Source: Histoplasma ohiense
Lineage: Eukaryota > Ascomycota > Eurotiomycetes > Onygenales > Ajellomycetaceae
NCBI GenBank assembly: GCA_017607445.1
Contig: JAEVHH010000005.1
Span: 1,617,001-1,681,000, forward strand
Length of the DNA: 64,000 bases
Direction of reading: 5' to 3'
In this document: piece after piece, positions 45,480-57,648 of the stretch
Layout of the letters: every line of letters begins with the position of its first letter
How positions within the stretch are numbered: the first letter of the stretch is position 1
Made by a program: the position numbers and the translations under genes
The notes under the pieces: generated by a model
Told to the model about the DNA's origin: nothing
The model's input: the letters and a program-made list of their open reading frames with translations, nothing else
Database searches by the model: none

Positions 45480-45600
45480 ATCGATCAGTTAGGATCTCGT
45501 TACGTACACCCTTACGCAGGTATAAGGTTTTTATCCTTGTAGAGTTCTAAGGATCTTCTTCTAAATCAGCAGTAAGCTCCAACTCACTGTAACATCTACG
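45480..45600 (+). repeat. Candidate degenerate solo-LTR end (copy B)
   Basis: Counterpart of 27590-27720, sharing TAGAGTTCTAA and CTTCTTC in the same order and spacing, and ending in CTCACTGTAACA. No element body is attached. Confidence 0.35.
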
Positions 45601-47427
45601 AGCCTGTTTATGTTGTAGGTTTATGTTGTAGGTTCTACACAGGCCCTATCCCACGTGGCTCACACACACCGGATATATTAGCTGCCACCACTAGCCACTA
45701 GATAGATGATAACAAACTGTTGGGGTTTTGGATTGGTTCATCCCCTCCACTACTAGCATTGATTCAGCTCTTTTGCCCCGGTGGCATAACACAAACCAAC
45801 CAAGTTCAACCTCTCTTCCAGTTTATTTGTAATAAATATTTGTAATTTATAGTTATCATTTTTGAATGTTTTCTTTTTAAAAATACTTTATATGTTTATA
45901 GTTATATTTTATTAAAGTTACTAGTAAAGTACTGTACAATATTGATAGCTACTATTTTATATTATAACACCCTCGGGCCGATACAGCGCTGAGACACGCC
46001 GTAGAAGCATCCCACGCTATTGCGCGTCGACCGTCATCGGCCATATATGGAGTACCGGAGAACGATGTCTCTCTGAAGGGTTGTGTGGAGGCGTCGGCAG
46101 GGCGGATCGCCGGATCCTCCACTGTGCCATCGAGGAGCCGCCGTGACATCGATCGAGCGGGTAAGGTAGATGGCAGCGCGAGGAGGATTATCAGAAAAGC
46201 CATATATAGTAGATACTAGTAGTCAAGCCCTACCTCACGGCTCCCCATTCAATGATCCCTACGTAACACCTCTGAGATCCCGTTCGGAGCCGTTGGCTAA
46301 CGTTAATAATAATTTTGAATTATGTAAAGATAAATTCGGAATTCATTGCAATTCTAAAGTTATATTAAACTCAAACAAATTTCAAAGTATGAAAAAGTGT
46401 TAAAGATATACTTAATGATAAAACCGAATACTGCTGGAGTTTAAATTAATTTATATTCAGTTAACTCAAGGTTATACAGGGAGTCCTGCGTGGTGTTGAA
46501 TATAAAATGCAAAGAACTGGGTGGCACGGATGGGTTCTGGCCTGGGGGATGCATAGATCCCGAAAGGATGCTGAGGAAAAAAAGTCCAATATCTCCTGCA
46601 CATGTAAAAGAAAAAAAAAGAGAAGAAAAAAAAACTGATATATATATATATATATATAACCTCATAACTTGTTGACCATAACTGAATGAATCAAAAAGAA
46701 AAGCATTTCTTATAGCTATTATGAAGCTTGTGTTTTTTATGTTTGGAATTTTCACTGTCATGATGCAGCATATCATAGCCGAAGTAAGTGTTTATTACAT
46801 TGCCAGAGTTTACATCTCATAACTATGTAATGAAATGTTTTTGGGACTTTTGAAGCAATTAAATATGATATATATTCTTGCGATTTTATAGAATAAAGCA
46901 GAAACTGTATTAATTCCTTTTTACCAGCAGAATATAAATTCCGATAAATCCATCCATACTTCTAGTGATCATACTAGCAAAGTTGACAGTAAGTGTTCAA
47001 TAAACAAATGACAAAGGCTTAAGCAACGATTTATAAAAATTATTTATAGTCAACTACTAATCATTATTTGATTATTTACAATCAATTGACCTTCCACTGT
47101 TAGATATAAATGACAACATTCAACAATACACTCCTGTATTAAACTTGTTAAATAGCCGGTTTCGTCATTGTCGTGAAGTTGTATGCACTTATGCATATGA
47201 ATGTCTAACTCTTCATTGTAGTGATTGCATCTTTCTCTCCACATCAAGTAAAGGGCATTGCATTCCTATAGCTTGATCATCATAATATTACTGAATAAAA
47301 AGTGATCTTTATGAGTAAATTGTTTTTTATTATTGCTTGATGGCGTGGGAAGGCTGGTTGATTGTAACTATCTAGTGATCAGGCGCAGCTGTTATGAACC
47401 TGCAGTACAACCTTGCGGAGCATGGAA

Positions 47428-47578
47428 GGTCGGGCATACACTTGAACAGGATTCAAGAAAGATGAATGAGATTCAAATTTTCAGCTGGAAGAAAATGTTA
47501 AGTAGGGTTCAAAAACGATGTGTACAGTTTTTGAACCTCATTCAGCTTTTTGAATCCTATTCAATTGTACACCCTAGC
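47428..47578. repeat. Imperfect foldback (MITE-like), arms about 54 bp
   Basis: The left arm begins GGTCGGGCATACACTTGAAC; the complement of the right arm begins GCTAGGGTGTACAATTGAAT. Both continue AGGATTCAA, then TGAATGAG, then TTCAAA, so about 54 bp can pair with roughly 80 percent identity, around a 40-bp centre. Most mismatches are C/T or G/A transitions. The right arm ends CCCTAGC at 47578. It has no coding capacity. Confidence 0.65.
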
Positions 47579-48032
47579 TTTGCAATAACAGGGAGCATAT
47601 GATTTTGTTTGTCAGATGTTGTGCCACTGAACTTAAAGGATGAGGATACCCAGTCCAGCATTGACTGACAGATTCACTGACTGTGGTCAGGGCTGGATGT
47701 TGGCTTCCTCACTGCAAAAGCTTTGAAGCATTTTGAAAGTTTTAGGATCAGCGGACACACTTTTATAGGAGTCGGCAGTGCCTATTTTTTTTTTTTTGTG
47801 GTGGCTAACAAGCGTGTATTCTTTTATGTTACCATATTTAGGACAAGAATGTAGACAGATATTTCCTGTTAGCCGAAAAAAATGGGGGAGGAGAGAGTGA
47901 CAGTGGAATCTTGAAGCTGAAAATATTCATTGGCAATGCATATCAATAGTTAACTACTTCGTCCACCCGAGGCTTAACGATGTAGGCAAAACTAATGGAA
48001 AAACCAAAGCAGCCAAGGATCAGAAGCGTGTT

Positions 48033-49008
48033 CTAAAATCTATTCATCATATCCTGGGCCCCGATCACATCACCTTGATTGAGGAAGTCAACAAGGACGA
48101 CGTTAGGCTTGCGGCCATGGATCGATGTGCATAGCTCGACCTGTGCACCGATACTTCCTTTCCCAATCGCAGAGTTAGTTCTTGGCGCTGACAGCCGGTC
48201 AGGAAACAGAACGCCGACCCTTTCTATATCTAGATAGTGGTTCGCGATATACATCCTACCGTCCGGGTTCACGTTAGGTGGGCGATCGATTTTACACTGC
48301 ATAAAGAGTGGATCCGTGGTATCGAAGGGCGTTTCCCAGTAGTATAAGAATTCGTCAAGAATATACGGCACCCTATTCATATCGGCCAGATAATCTGTTT
48401 TCACACGTCCACATTAGCAACCGAAATTTCTTTATCTAGAGGAGCAAGCGTGAAATGAGACTTCACCAATACCAACCTAAGAATACCACAAGACGTTTAC
48501 CAGATTGTATCATTTGTTGCAAAGTCGGCCATTCATCCATGGAAAGCTTATGCGGAGATGACGACGGAACGAAGGCATATGGCACAATGCCGCTGCTCCT
48601 GAATGCCTCATCGAACCGTGAGATATCCAATCTGTCTCCGTTTGTAATGAGGAGCGTGACCACTTCGTCTGGATTGTCATCGAGCCAACCCTTCACCTTG
48701 CGTAGAAATGTATCGAGGCCGCCTGCATTTTCCAGAAAGCATGAAGTGTGACACATGCGCAATTTGCCTCTTGCATTCAGGTGCGTTTGGCCCTGTAAAT
48801 ACCGCACCCCGAGGTTTAATTGGCCGACCACAGATATCTCTTGGTTGTGTTGGGGGAGGAATCCCACAAACGGTGAATTATGAGCCCCGACGAACGATAA
48901 TTCTGAGTAGCGACGGCCGCAATATTCTGCACGTCCATTGCATTCGGTCTGGGCGAATAAGGCTAATGGTAAAAAGAGCATCAGCAGCACACAGAAGAGC
49001 ATCAGCAT
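48033..49008 (-). CDS. Secreted PLC-like phosphodiesterase (PI-PLC X-type TIM barrel)
   Basis: Two exons on the minus strand: 49008-48477 and 48394-48033, giving 297 residues. The N-terminus MLMLFCVLLMLFLPLALFAQ is a strong signal peptide, which is why the start at 49008 is preferred over upstream in-frame codons. The mature part has the fungal PLC-like phosphodiesterase pattern: GAHNSP with the first catalytic-type His (H43), and MCHTSC with the second (H87), followed by GWLDDNPDEVVTLLITNGD. The junction joins VVFLD to YLADMNRVPYILDEF, as in relatives. The donor is GTTGGT, a slightly weak site. The protein ends with DMMNRF and has no visible GPI signal. The real substrate of these secreted fungal enzymes is not known; a phospholipid or inositol-lipid is assumed from the fold. 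It is divergently transcribed from vps8. Confidence 0.88.
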
Positions 49009-50416
49009 TTTAGAAAGATAGCGTGGAGCGTATTTAGTGAGTGTGATAAATAGGCAAGGATTTTTTTTTATGGATGGAAACCTCAGCAAGTTGAAGTTTA
49101 TAGGAAGTAAATATAGGAGGTGAAAACGAATGTGACCTCGATGAATATATGACTGTCGGGTATAGCTATCATATATAGACGCAGCGAGCATCTGTAATGC
49201 AGTCTGCTAAAGATGGAGCACTGTTTTCTGAGGAAATAGATAGGCATGTCCGCGATTGTTAGGAAGGAGTCCATTGGCAAGCAATTGTCATGGCAGGGAA
49301 AGAGAATCTTGCTAGCAATGTCTGCTGGGAGTGTCGTTCCTTCGGCACGACGACGAGCCATTTTTGTTCTGCAACATTGAGCGATCGAAGCGGTTACTGC
49401 ACTGTATGCCCATCAATCTGTCCCCCGGATATCTGATCTGTAGGGTGAGCTTAACATTAGAACGGAGCGGAGAACGTCTTTTCTCTTCTTTTCTTTTTTC
49501 TTTTCTTTTCTTTTGGTTTGCAAGCTATCTATTTTCAACACAATAGAATTTTCTCAGGATTGATTTTTTTCAAGGCGATCATAAAAAAGCCATTTTGGGC
49601 TTAGGATGCTAGATAGGATAGCCTGCTGAAGTAGTACGATTGGAAGCAGGCAGGAGGGGTATGCACAGAACAAAGTGGTATGGGATCCAAATGACCACAA
49701 GGCACGGATTTCCAGCATGCTATATATCGACCAACAATCTGTGGAGGAACCCGGATAGTATATTGAATCGCATGCGTTAACCTCAAGCCGCGAGGTTTGA
49801 GGGGAATATGGTTAATATAGCATGTGTATTCGACTAGACGAACATCATCTCTCAAATTCGAGCATCAGCTAGCTCCCTGATAGTCCAAGTAAAGTTATAA
49901 TCCAGTGCGTTAGTGTATTCAGAGGTGGGAGACTCCATGGAGCAGCGGAATTAGCTGTGATGGGCGTTGTTGTTGTTGCTGGTGATGTTGGATGAGGCTC
50001 CGGAGGTTGGCGCATGAGGTTGCCATGGACCCTAAATAAATAGATGATTCGCTGTTGGCTTAAAGCAAAAACATGTGGACTGAAGCTTTCTCAGCGGTAA
50101 ATAACGAGCCAACGAACACCCACCACCTCCTGTCGAACGATTTGGCCTCCTGTCGGCGTGGAGAGTGCTTCGACTTTCTTTGAATGGCACCAGCTGCATC
50201 ATAAAGCGAGTCTGGTTTTGTTTCTGTTACTACTTGAGACTGCGCGAACCATAAAGCTCACAATCCAGCCTCCTTACATACGCAACTGCCTAGCACCCGA
50301 CCAACCCCGTCGTACTGCGCAGTGCAAATTTCCGGAAGCTCCTCATTAAACGGCGACAATCTGTAACGATTCTATTTCCCTTTTGAAGCTCTGTTGCGAT
50401 TCCTGGACTGAAAAAA
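49009..50416. other. Divergent intergenic region between the PLC-like gene and vps8
   Basis: 1.4 kb that should hold both promoters. A TTTTC-rich stretch lies near 49480-49514. I saw no gene or distinctive motif. Confidence 0.5.
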
Positions 50417-53400
50417 GTGGAATGCGATGGTGCTTCCACAACCCGACCCATGAGCTCCATGATCGAGGGGAGTGAGGATGGGGCTCGAGAGGATGAACCG
50501 CAGTTGGAGAATAACGACCATGAGCAGTTCCCTGTAACACCGGGGTGGGAAGCCAATAATGAGGGTAAGCGGGAACAACATGAAATAGAGCCTGGGCGGG
50601 ATGCTTTCCCAGACGAGCCTTTATCGGCGACCAGCAGTCGGGATCCTGCTATGAGGGAGTTGGATTCTGCTCTTCACAGCGAATCCGGCGAGGTGCTATC
50701 GGTACATAATCGTGAGGTCAACAAGGGAATTGGGAGCGGGGATGATTTTGGATCAATACCGGATGACACTCCGTCGGTTCAAGTAAGCTGCTCTCGGCCT
50801 TCTCGAGGCACTTCTGTCTCCATGCCGTCTATTAACCTTCATAGGATTCAATTTTGTCATCGAGAAGTAGTGCTTTTGGCCTCCGTGGTTCACCGTCTAA
50901 CCTGAGCTCCAGCCCTCACCGTCCGTTCGATCGGAGATTTCAGTCTCGTCTTTCGGTTTCGCTCCCAGGCGCCTTACGACCACGGTCCCCGTCATTAATA
51001 GGACCTCATTCGCGAAACTCCTCAGTTAGTCACGTCATTTCCAGCACCCCAGATCTACTAGAAAGCCCTGCGGCGCCATGGGAAGTAGTTCGATGGACGA
51101 AGCTCAGGAAAATCACTGGTCAAGCATTTTCGGAAGTGGGCAAGCGGAACTTCGGCCAACCTGCGTGTATCTCGATCTCTACCGCCATTGTCATCGGGAC
51201 GGCCAAGGGTATTATAATGGTGTTTGACTACCAGCAAAATCTAAATGCTATCATTGGACCGGGAACAAAGGGTATTTTCCTTCAGCGTCTACGTCTTAAA
51301 AAATCAATGAAACTGACATCAAATATAGCTGTTGAATCTGGTCCAATCACCTCCCTTGCAATTTCCGCTGATCACACTACAATTGCGGCTGGCCATGGCA
51401 GTGGCCATATCTTTACCTGGGAAATTTCGAAACCCGCGCGCCAATTTCTGCACATCCCACCAATACCAACCGGCCAGTTGGAGAACAAGCGGACTGACGG
51501 TCATGTATCAGGTGTAGCGGTTATCCACATGGGTTTCCTGGGCACAAGACACACTGCGTTAGTCTCCGCTGATGACCACGGTATGGCATTTTCACATCTT
51601 GCGAATAGAGGTATGGGGGCAGTTGGCCGAGTTGTGCGCACTACACGTATTTTGGGACGTTATCCCGATGCGGTACTGGTTGGTAGCCGACTTCGAAAAC
51701 CAAGCTCCGTCCTGGCATTTTCTCCTCTGCCCCTAGGTAACGTCCCACAAGCAACGGACCCGATAGGTTTGGTTGCACTCCTCACCCCGTATCTTCTCGT
51801 GATTGTATCAACGACACCCGTTGCTCGAACTCAGTATAAAGCCCCTAGACCAAAGGAAGTTGCTGCCCACAGTGCTCTGACGGCCGCGCTTGCTTGGTTT
51901 CCGGCCATAAAACTGAAAGGGAAAAATTCTGAAGCGTCGAAGACTAAATTGGTTTATTGTTGGTCGAATGTGCTTACAGTATTGGAGGTTTCGGAAGTAA
52001 AGTCTCCTGAACCTGCGGACAAGGATAGACCCCCCAGCTTCGAATTTAAACCGCGAAGTAGATGGAGAGCGGAAGAAGGGATTGTTGCTGTACAGTGGAT
52101 AAGCCGTTCCGTCCTTGCAGTGATGACAATAACTCAACAGCTGCTAATCTTGGAGGACAACACCTTGCGAATGACTGATTCCTTTGACCTCATACACAAG
52201 CACATCTATCACGTGGATATATTTTCGAAGCAACTCCACTCTCTCGTTGAGCAACTGGATGAGGAAGATGAATCGATGCATGGAGTAATCGCGGATGCTT
52301 TTTACATGAGCTTTAGAGCATATAAGGGACGGCTATTTCTACTAGGCGTCAATGATATGTCAGTCGGTAGTCTGTCAAATTGGGCTGACAGGTTACTATC
52401 TCTTATGGAAGGTGGCGACTTCATTGGTGCTATTCGACTTGCAACCTCTTACTATACAGGCAATACTGAAAAACTCACCGTCGGCCTCCCAGAGGAGGAT
52501 AATTTGCGCCATCAATTAGTACAAGAGAAGTTGTTGGAAATGATCTCCGCGTCCCTCAGATACGCATTTGGAAGAAATCAAGAAGCACCCAACGAGCGCC
52601 TCAGTCCAAGCCAGCTTGAGGAGCTTGCTGATTCCTGCATTGCAGCTTGCGACGCCCTGCAAGATTACGAATTTTTATTTAACGAAGTTTATAGTTGGTA
52701 CGAGGAATGTGGTTCCGAAGGTATAATTTTGGACACCCTCGAACCTTACATCGTACAGGGCAGTATTCGAACCTTGCCTCCTACCGCAGTTAAATCATTG
52801 ATCACCCACTACATAACGAACCATACCGCTACTCGACTGGAAGAAATCATTTGTCTACTTGACACATCAACGATTGATATTGATCAAGTTACGTCGTTGT
52901 GTAAGCAACATAATTTATTTGATGCGTTCATATATGTGTGGACGCGTGCGTTAGGCGATTATGTTGGGCCACTTGTTGAGCTCATCCATTTGATTCACCA
53001 ACATACGGATCCTAATGTTAATGGAAATGCAGATGTCAAAGCAAAGGATCTTTTTAATGCGATGAAGATGTTCCCTTACCTGTCGTATGTGTTGACTGGC
53101 AGAATATACCCCACCGGAGAAGATTTACCTGATCTTGAAGCTTCGAAGGCGAAAGCTGCCATTTACGATTTCCTTTTCTCGGGAATTTCAGTGACTTCAA
53201 GTTCAAAAAAGGCTGCTTCTCAGGACTCCTTTCTTGACCTTCGAACGATCCTTGAATTCGATACGCCTAGTTTCATGAGTATGCTTAACGAAGCCTTTGA
53301 GGACAGTTTCTTAAACGATGCCACTGATCAAGCCAGCAATGGAGCAATTATGCCAACTTCTAACGATTCTCCTACCCATGGCCTATCTATTAACCGCCAA

Positions 53401-55368
53401 TACTTAATCAGTATTTTACTTGAAATTATGGAATCTTCCAACTTTGGCCCAGAGAACACCGTCTATCTTGATATGTTTATTGCCCGGAATCTGCCCAAAT
53501 ACCCTCAATATATCCTCCTATCGGGATCAACGCTGCAACAAATACTGATGAGATTATGTCGCTATCCTAATGCGGAAATGATAGGCGACTGCCAGCTCAG
53601 CGTAGAATACCTTTTGTCAATATATCGCCCGCCCGATATCCAAGCTTTAATTCCCTTGCTAAAACAAGCGAAGTTTTATCGAGTCTTGAAATCTATTTAT
53701 AAAGCAGAGAAACAATTTCCCGATCTTTTGTTGACTTATCTCGAAGATCCAGAAGATCAGCGGTCAATTTACGACTGCATCCGTGATTGCCTTCGCCCAA
53801 GCTCGAAACTGAGCAAAAAGCAACGCCGTGATGTGCATGCCGTGGTTAAAGATCACGCTGCAAAAATCGCGGATATTGACGTGGAGAGAGCTGCTCACAC
53901 CGTCCAAGCCACCGCCTCCGATTTGCATATAGAGTTTCTTCACGTTCTAGAGAATGATTCTTCAAGACAATATTTATACCTCAAAACTTTATTCGAGCCA
54001 GAGTGGAAAAGGCCGGGTGAGGCTGAGCTTTCGACAAAATTTGGAACTCAACTTGTTGAGTGCTATGTTCAGTTAATGTGTCAATACAACCCTTCTCATG
54101 TCAAGGCTTTTGTGGATACCCTGAAGGTTGGAGATCTCAAACTTGATGCCGTACTTCCTTCGATGGAAAGTAGCGGGGTTATCGATGCAGCAATAATCCT
54201 TCTGGCGCGTCAAGGGGAAATACGTGCTGCAATGGACCGGCTGATCAAACACCTTGGAACCCTTGAGGCTGGCCTGTCAGGGTTATTGCAGAACGCAAAT
54301 GAAAGCCCTGATTCAGCAAGCATGGCAGAAGCGGTCGTTGATCTTATCCAATCCTTGGATAAATATACTCGTGTTGGAATATGGCTCTGTCAACGGCAGT
54401 CGAATGCGTCTAGACAATCTCGGGGCGGCGGCAAATCGAATAAAACGGGTGCGGCAACTCTCAAGCTAGAGCTATCGTTCGAGGAGAATCTTTGGCTCGA
54501 TCTTATTGAAATGGTAGTCCGCATAGCTCGTAATATGTCTTCTTTGCTGAGGGAAAGTTCGTCCGACATCGCACGAGATACCCTGAATCTTAAGCCCGAT
54601 GACACTAGACCTGGCGAGATTTCCTCATTCTTCCGGGTACTTGTTCAACAGGTGTTCACTGCTCTGTTGACAAGCACCACAAAATCCGGCGACAGGACCA
54701 GTGGAAAGTCCGACATGTCCTTTTTGCGCATTTTGCGAGCGTTTCTCACGCGAGTAGCTGCTGCTTCACCATCTCTTTCAGAGCTTCGATCTGTGATTGC
54801 ATCAATATTTTCTGCATATACTTATGAGGAATCTCTACTCTCCCTCGCTAATGCAATGCTAGACAAGGACCTTTTTGTGCATGTAGACGAAATTACTAAA
54901 CTTCGTCAACGAGGGTGGAGACCGCGAGGGCAGGTCTGCGAAGTTTGTCGACGACGAGTCTGGGGTCCCGGATCAGGTCCTTGGCTGTGGGAAGCGTGGC
55001 AAAAGAAACAAGAGGATGACGCGAATCGCGGACAGGCAAGGAGGCTTGACGTTGTCGGAAGGACGAATCTACATTCATACGGAAAGGGTAAGGAACCAAT
55101 GCCGCGAGGCCATGCGAATGCACACACCCCGAGACAAAATACCAACCAGACGACGCAGTTTGATGGTAATGGACATCATGCAGATCGATTACAGGAGGAT
55201 CCTGGGCAGGATACTGGACCCTTGGTAGTGTTTGGTTGCCGACATCTCTATCACCGAACGTGTCTGGTGAAAGAGGCAGAGAAACGGGGCATCCGTGGTC
55301 AATCCGCACCCAGTCATCATGCTGATGGGTTGGATTTGGCTTGTTTGATCTGTAGAGCACCAAAATGA
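50417..55368 (+). CDS. vps8: Vps8, CORVET tethering complex subunit
   Basis: Rab5-effector subunit of the CORVET complex, tethering early endosomes on the route to the vacuole. Exons 50417-50782, 50845-51271 and 51329-55368, giving 1610 residues. An acidic disordered N-terminus leads into DSILSSRSSAFGLRGS after the first junction. A WD-like beta-propeller follows (about 170-480, with GTAKGIIMVFDY and ISADHTTIAAGHGSGHIFTW). Then comes a long alpha-solenoid, and a C-terminal RING-H2 finger: CEVCRRRVWGPGSG, then GCRHLYHRTCL and CLICRAPK. The intron 51272-51328 is 57 nt and stop-free; splicing it gives GPGTKAVESGPITSLAIS, the conserved sequence. A second in-frame ATG at 50450 (MSSMIEGSEDG) is an equally good start. 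Assignment is certain from full-length family architecture. Confidence 0.95.
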
Positions 55369-57648
55369 GAGGAACAGTTTCTCCTTGCCCGTTGTCCATC
55401 CTGTTTGTCAGTCGTGACCTACCTTGTTTGTCCTTTGAGTTCAGCCACTCCTCCGTGTTAATTCCGACCCATTTCCACAAACCAACAATTCCGCAATTTT
55501 TTTTTTTTTTCTTTCTCAAAATCTCACAGATCTGTTTCTCCATCCCATACCTTTTTCGTGACTATTGTTTGGCGAGTCATGGTCCCATTACGAGTTACCA
55601 CTATTTACTAGAAGAACTCCCCCACCCTTTGTATGAAATGACTTCTGGCTCAATTACATACATATATAAATGAATGTCGTTGTCGTGTGGCACTGCATAT
55701 ATCTGGCTCTCCATTTATTCATGCTATGTGCGTGGTGGCTTGCATCGCACTTTTCTTCGTTGGAGCCATTATTTTCATGTCTGAAATAGATAATGCTACA
55801 TTATTTTCATTATTTGAAAAATAAATACTCTGTAAATAAAACAGTCTGCATTGCTCTCTTTATGGCCAGGAATCCGGACCTACAGATTCTCGCACATGGG
55901 GGAGAGGTTGTCGAAGTGGATTGATCTCTGCACAGCATCCAATCAGCGGGTTGGACTCCCAAATGTCAACGAGCCAGTTATATCCATACATCACACGAGG
56001 AACAAGCGTGAAGTGCTATTGAACCATTGCGCCTCAAGCCAAATCGCCAAAGGTTCGGTGGCGCTTTCGCTTCAAGAATTTTCTTGTGGTTTTTAGCCAT
56101 AAACTTTTCGATGAGGCGGGAAACTAGGGGTTTTTGGGCGACGGTTACGCCGCAGAGCTGTTGGTGAGAGTTTTGCTTGCTTCCTGGCTCGCAAAGTTGC
56201 CAATGAATTATTGTGATTATTCTATTGAGCGTATCTGGTGGTAATGAGTGCTCTTCGTCCCCGTTGGATGCCGACGAAGGGGCTTAGGGCTGGAGACTCC
56301 CTGAAGCAGATGTCACCTTCCCCCCCGGTAGATTTCTAAGAGGTAACCCCGCTTAGGAACGATTTTGCCTGGTTGCCTGGTGAAAGTCTATTGCTTGGAA
56401 TTCTCTGAAAATTATGGAAGGAGGCGCTAATGCGTGTCGAGTAATCAAATAGTATGATGCTGGAGTTTTGGCGTGGATTTGCTTGTCCCTCGGCCCCAGT
56501 TCTAGGCCTTCTGTCCAAGCCTCGGGGCAAATCTCAAATCTCCGACATTCAGGTATCAGGCCACGTGACAACAGCCAACCCTAGGTACAATGGGAGCCTC
56601 AACTTTAATTCGTCCTCTCGATGCCACTCGTAGCGGAAAACCCACTGCGTACGGAGTATAGAGTAATATATTCGGCGAATTGATCCTGGTCGTGACGGTA
56701 TTATTTCTTCAGGCTCCTGCATCTCCTTGACAGCTGGCGTTCCAGGATCCCCGCTAGCCTGGGCGCATGGGGCGAGAGGAATGCGTCGTCTGTCAGGGGC
56801 CATCCTCCACTGATTGGCCCCGTTCCTGAATTATCTGTCCATGCTAACCCGCCAAGCACGTCCGCATTTCCACCGTCGCTTGAATTCTTTCTTCATGACT
56901 TCGAGAGAAGTGGGCAGTTGGGTTGAAGTAAGCAGCAACATGTTCCACGGAGAACATGGCTGTGCAGTTTTGTGATCTGATCTTTGTTTCATTCGATATC
57001 CAGTTGCGCGAATTCCTTTTGATTCTGTTTCAGCTTATTTCAACATGGTATGATCCACTACTCCGATTGCTGGAAGAATTTTAGATTGAGGCCCCGCCTG
57101 GGTGAGTTGCCCAGACCTCAGTGGGGTTCGTACAGAGAAAGATACGGATCTCTTTAAGTTACCCTTGTGCCTTCGCTCCCAAGACCTGAAGGGCTGTGGC
57201 TCTTGACATGGCTTTCGATGTCTTACGCTACTCCGCGGTAGTTGGAATAACTCACCCAACCGCTGGAAACTTACCCCTACATGCTTTCCACTGGCGCCGC
57301 TTCATGAACTAATTCAGGAACGTTGGCTGTTTGTTGTCAGGGCCAAGCTGCTCTTATAACCGAAGATGGCCCCGGAAATTTGTCATGGTGGAATGCTTGA
57401 CCCTTCCCTTCATTGCTGTTTTTCTTTCATTGCTAGTTTTTTTCTTTCAGTCAAATATACACACTCCTTCTGGGTAGACACAGTTGCAGGCATTGCAACT
57501 ATTCCATTCTTTCACCAATCCTAATTGGATATCCGCTCTTTTCCTTTGAGGAGGTTGCGTCTCTTCACTCTGTCAACGGCATATGGACCTTTCCTTTCCA
57601 TGTGAATACCAGTGTTAACATCATTTGTTCCAACCGCAACACAACAAT
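55369..57648. other. Intergenic, 3' of vps8 and 5' of the GH16 gene
   Basis: About 2.3 kb. One TACGGAGTA motif lies at 56650-56658. The C/T-rich stretch before 57649 is the probable leader of the GH16 gene. Open frames (for example 56549-56803 minus) show no family match. Confidence 0.5.

Larger units (their letters stand above)
43152..48032. other. AT-rich, gene-poor island with transposon-like remnants
   Basis: 4.9 kb of mostly AT-rich DNA without a conserved gene. Within it are an inverted-repeat-bounded segment (43568-44085), a perfect hairpin (44650-44683), an LTR-like remnant (45480-45600), a GC-richer patch with an 83-codon minus-strand frame (45952-46203), an AT dinucleotide run near 46638-46660, and a 151-bp foldback (47428-47578). 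The base composition and C/T-transition divergence of repeats are like sequence altered by repeat-induced point mutation, but I cannot compute an index here. Confidence 0.6.
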
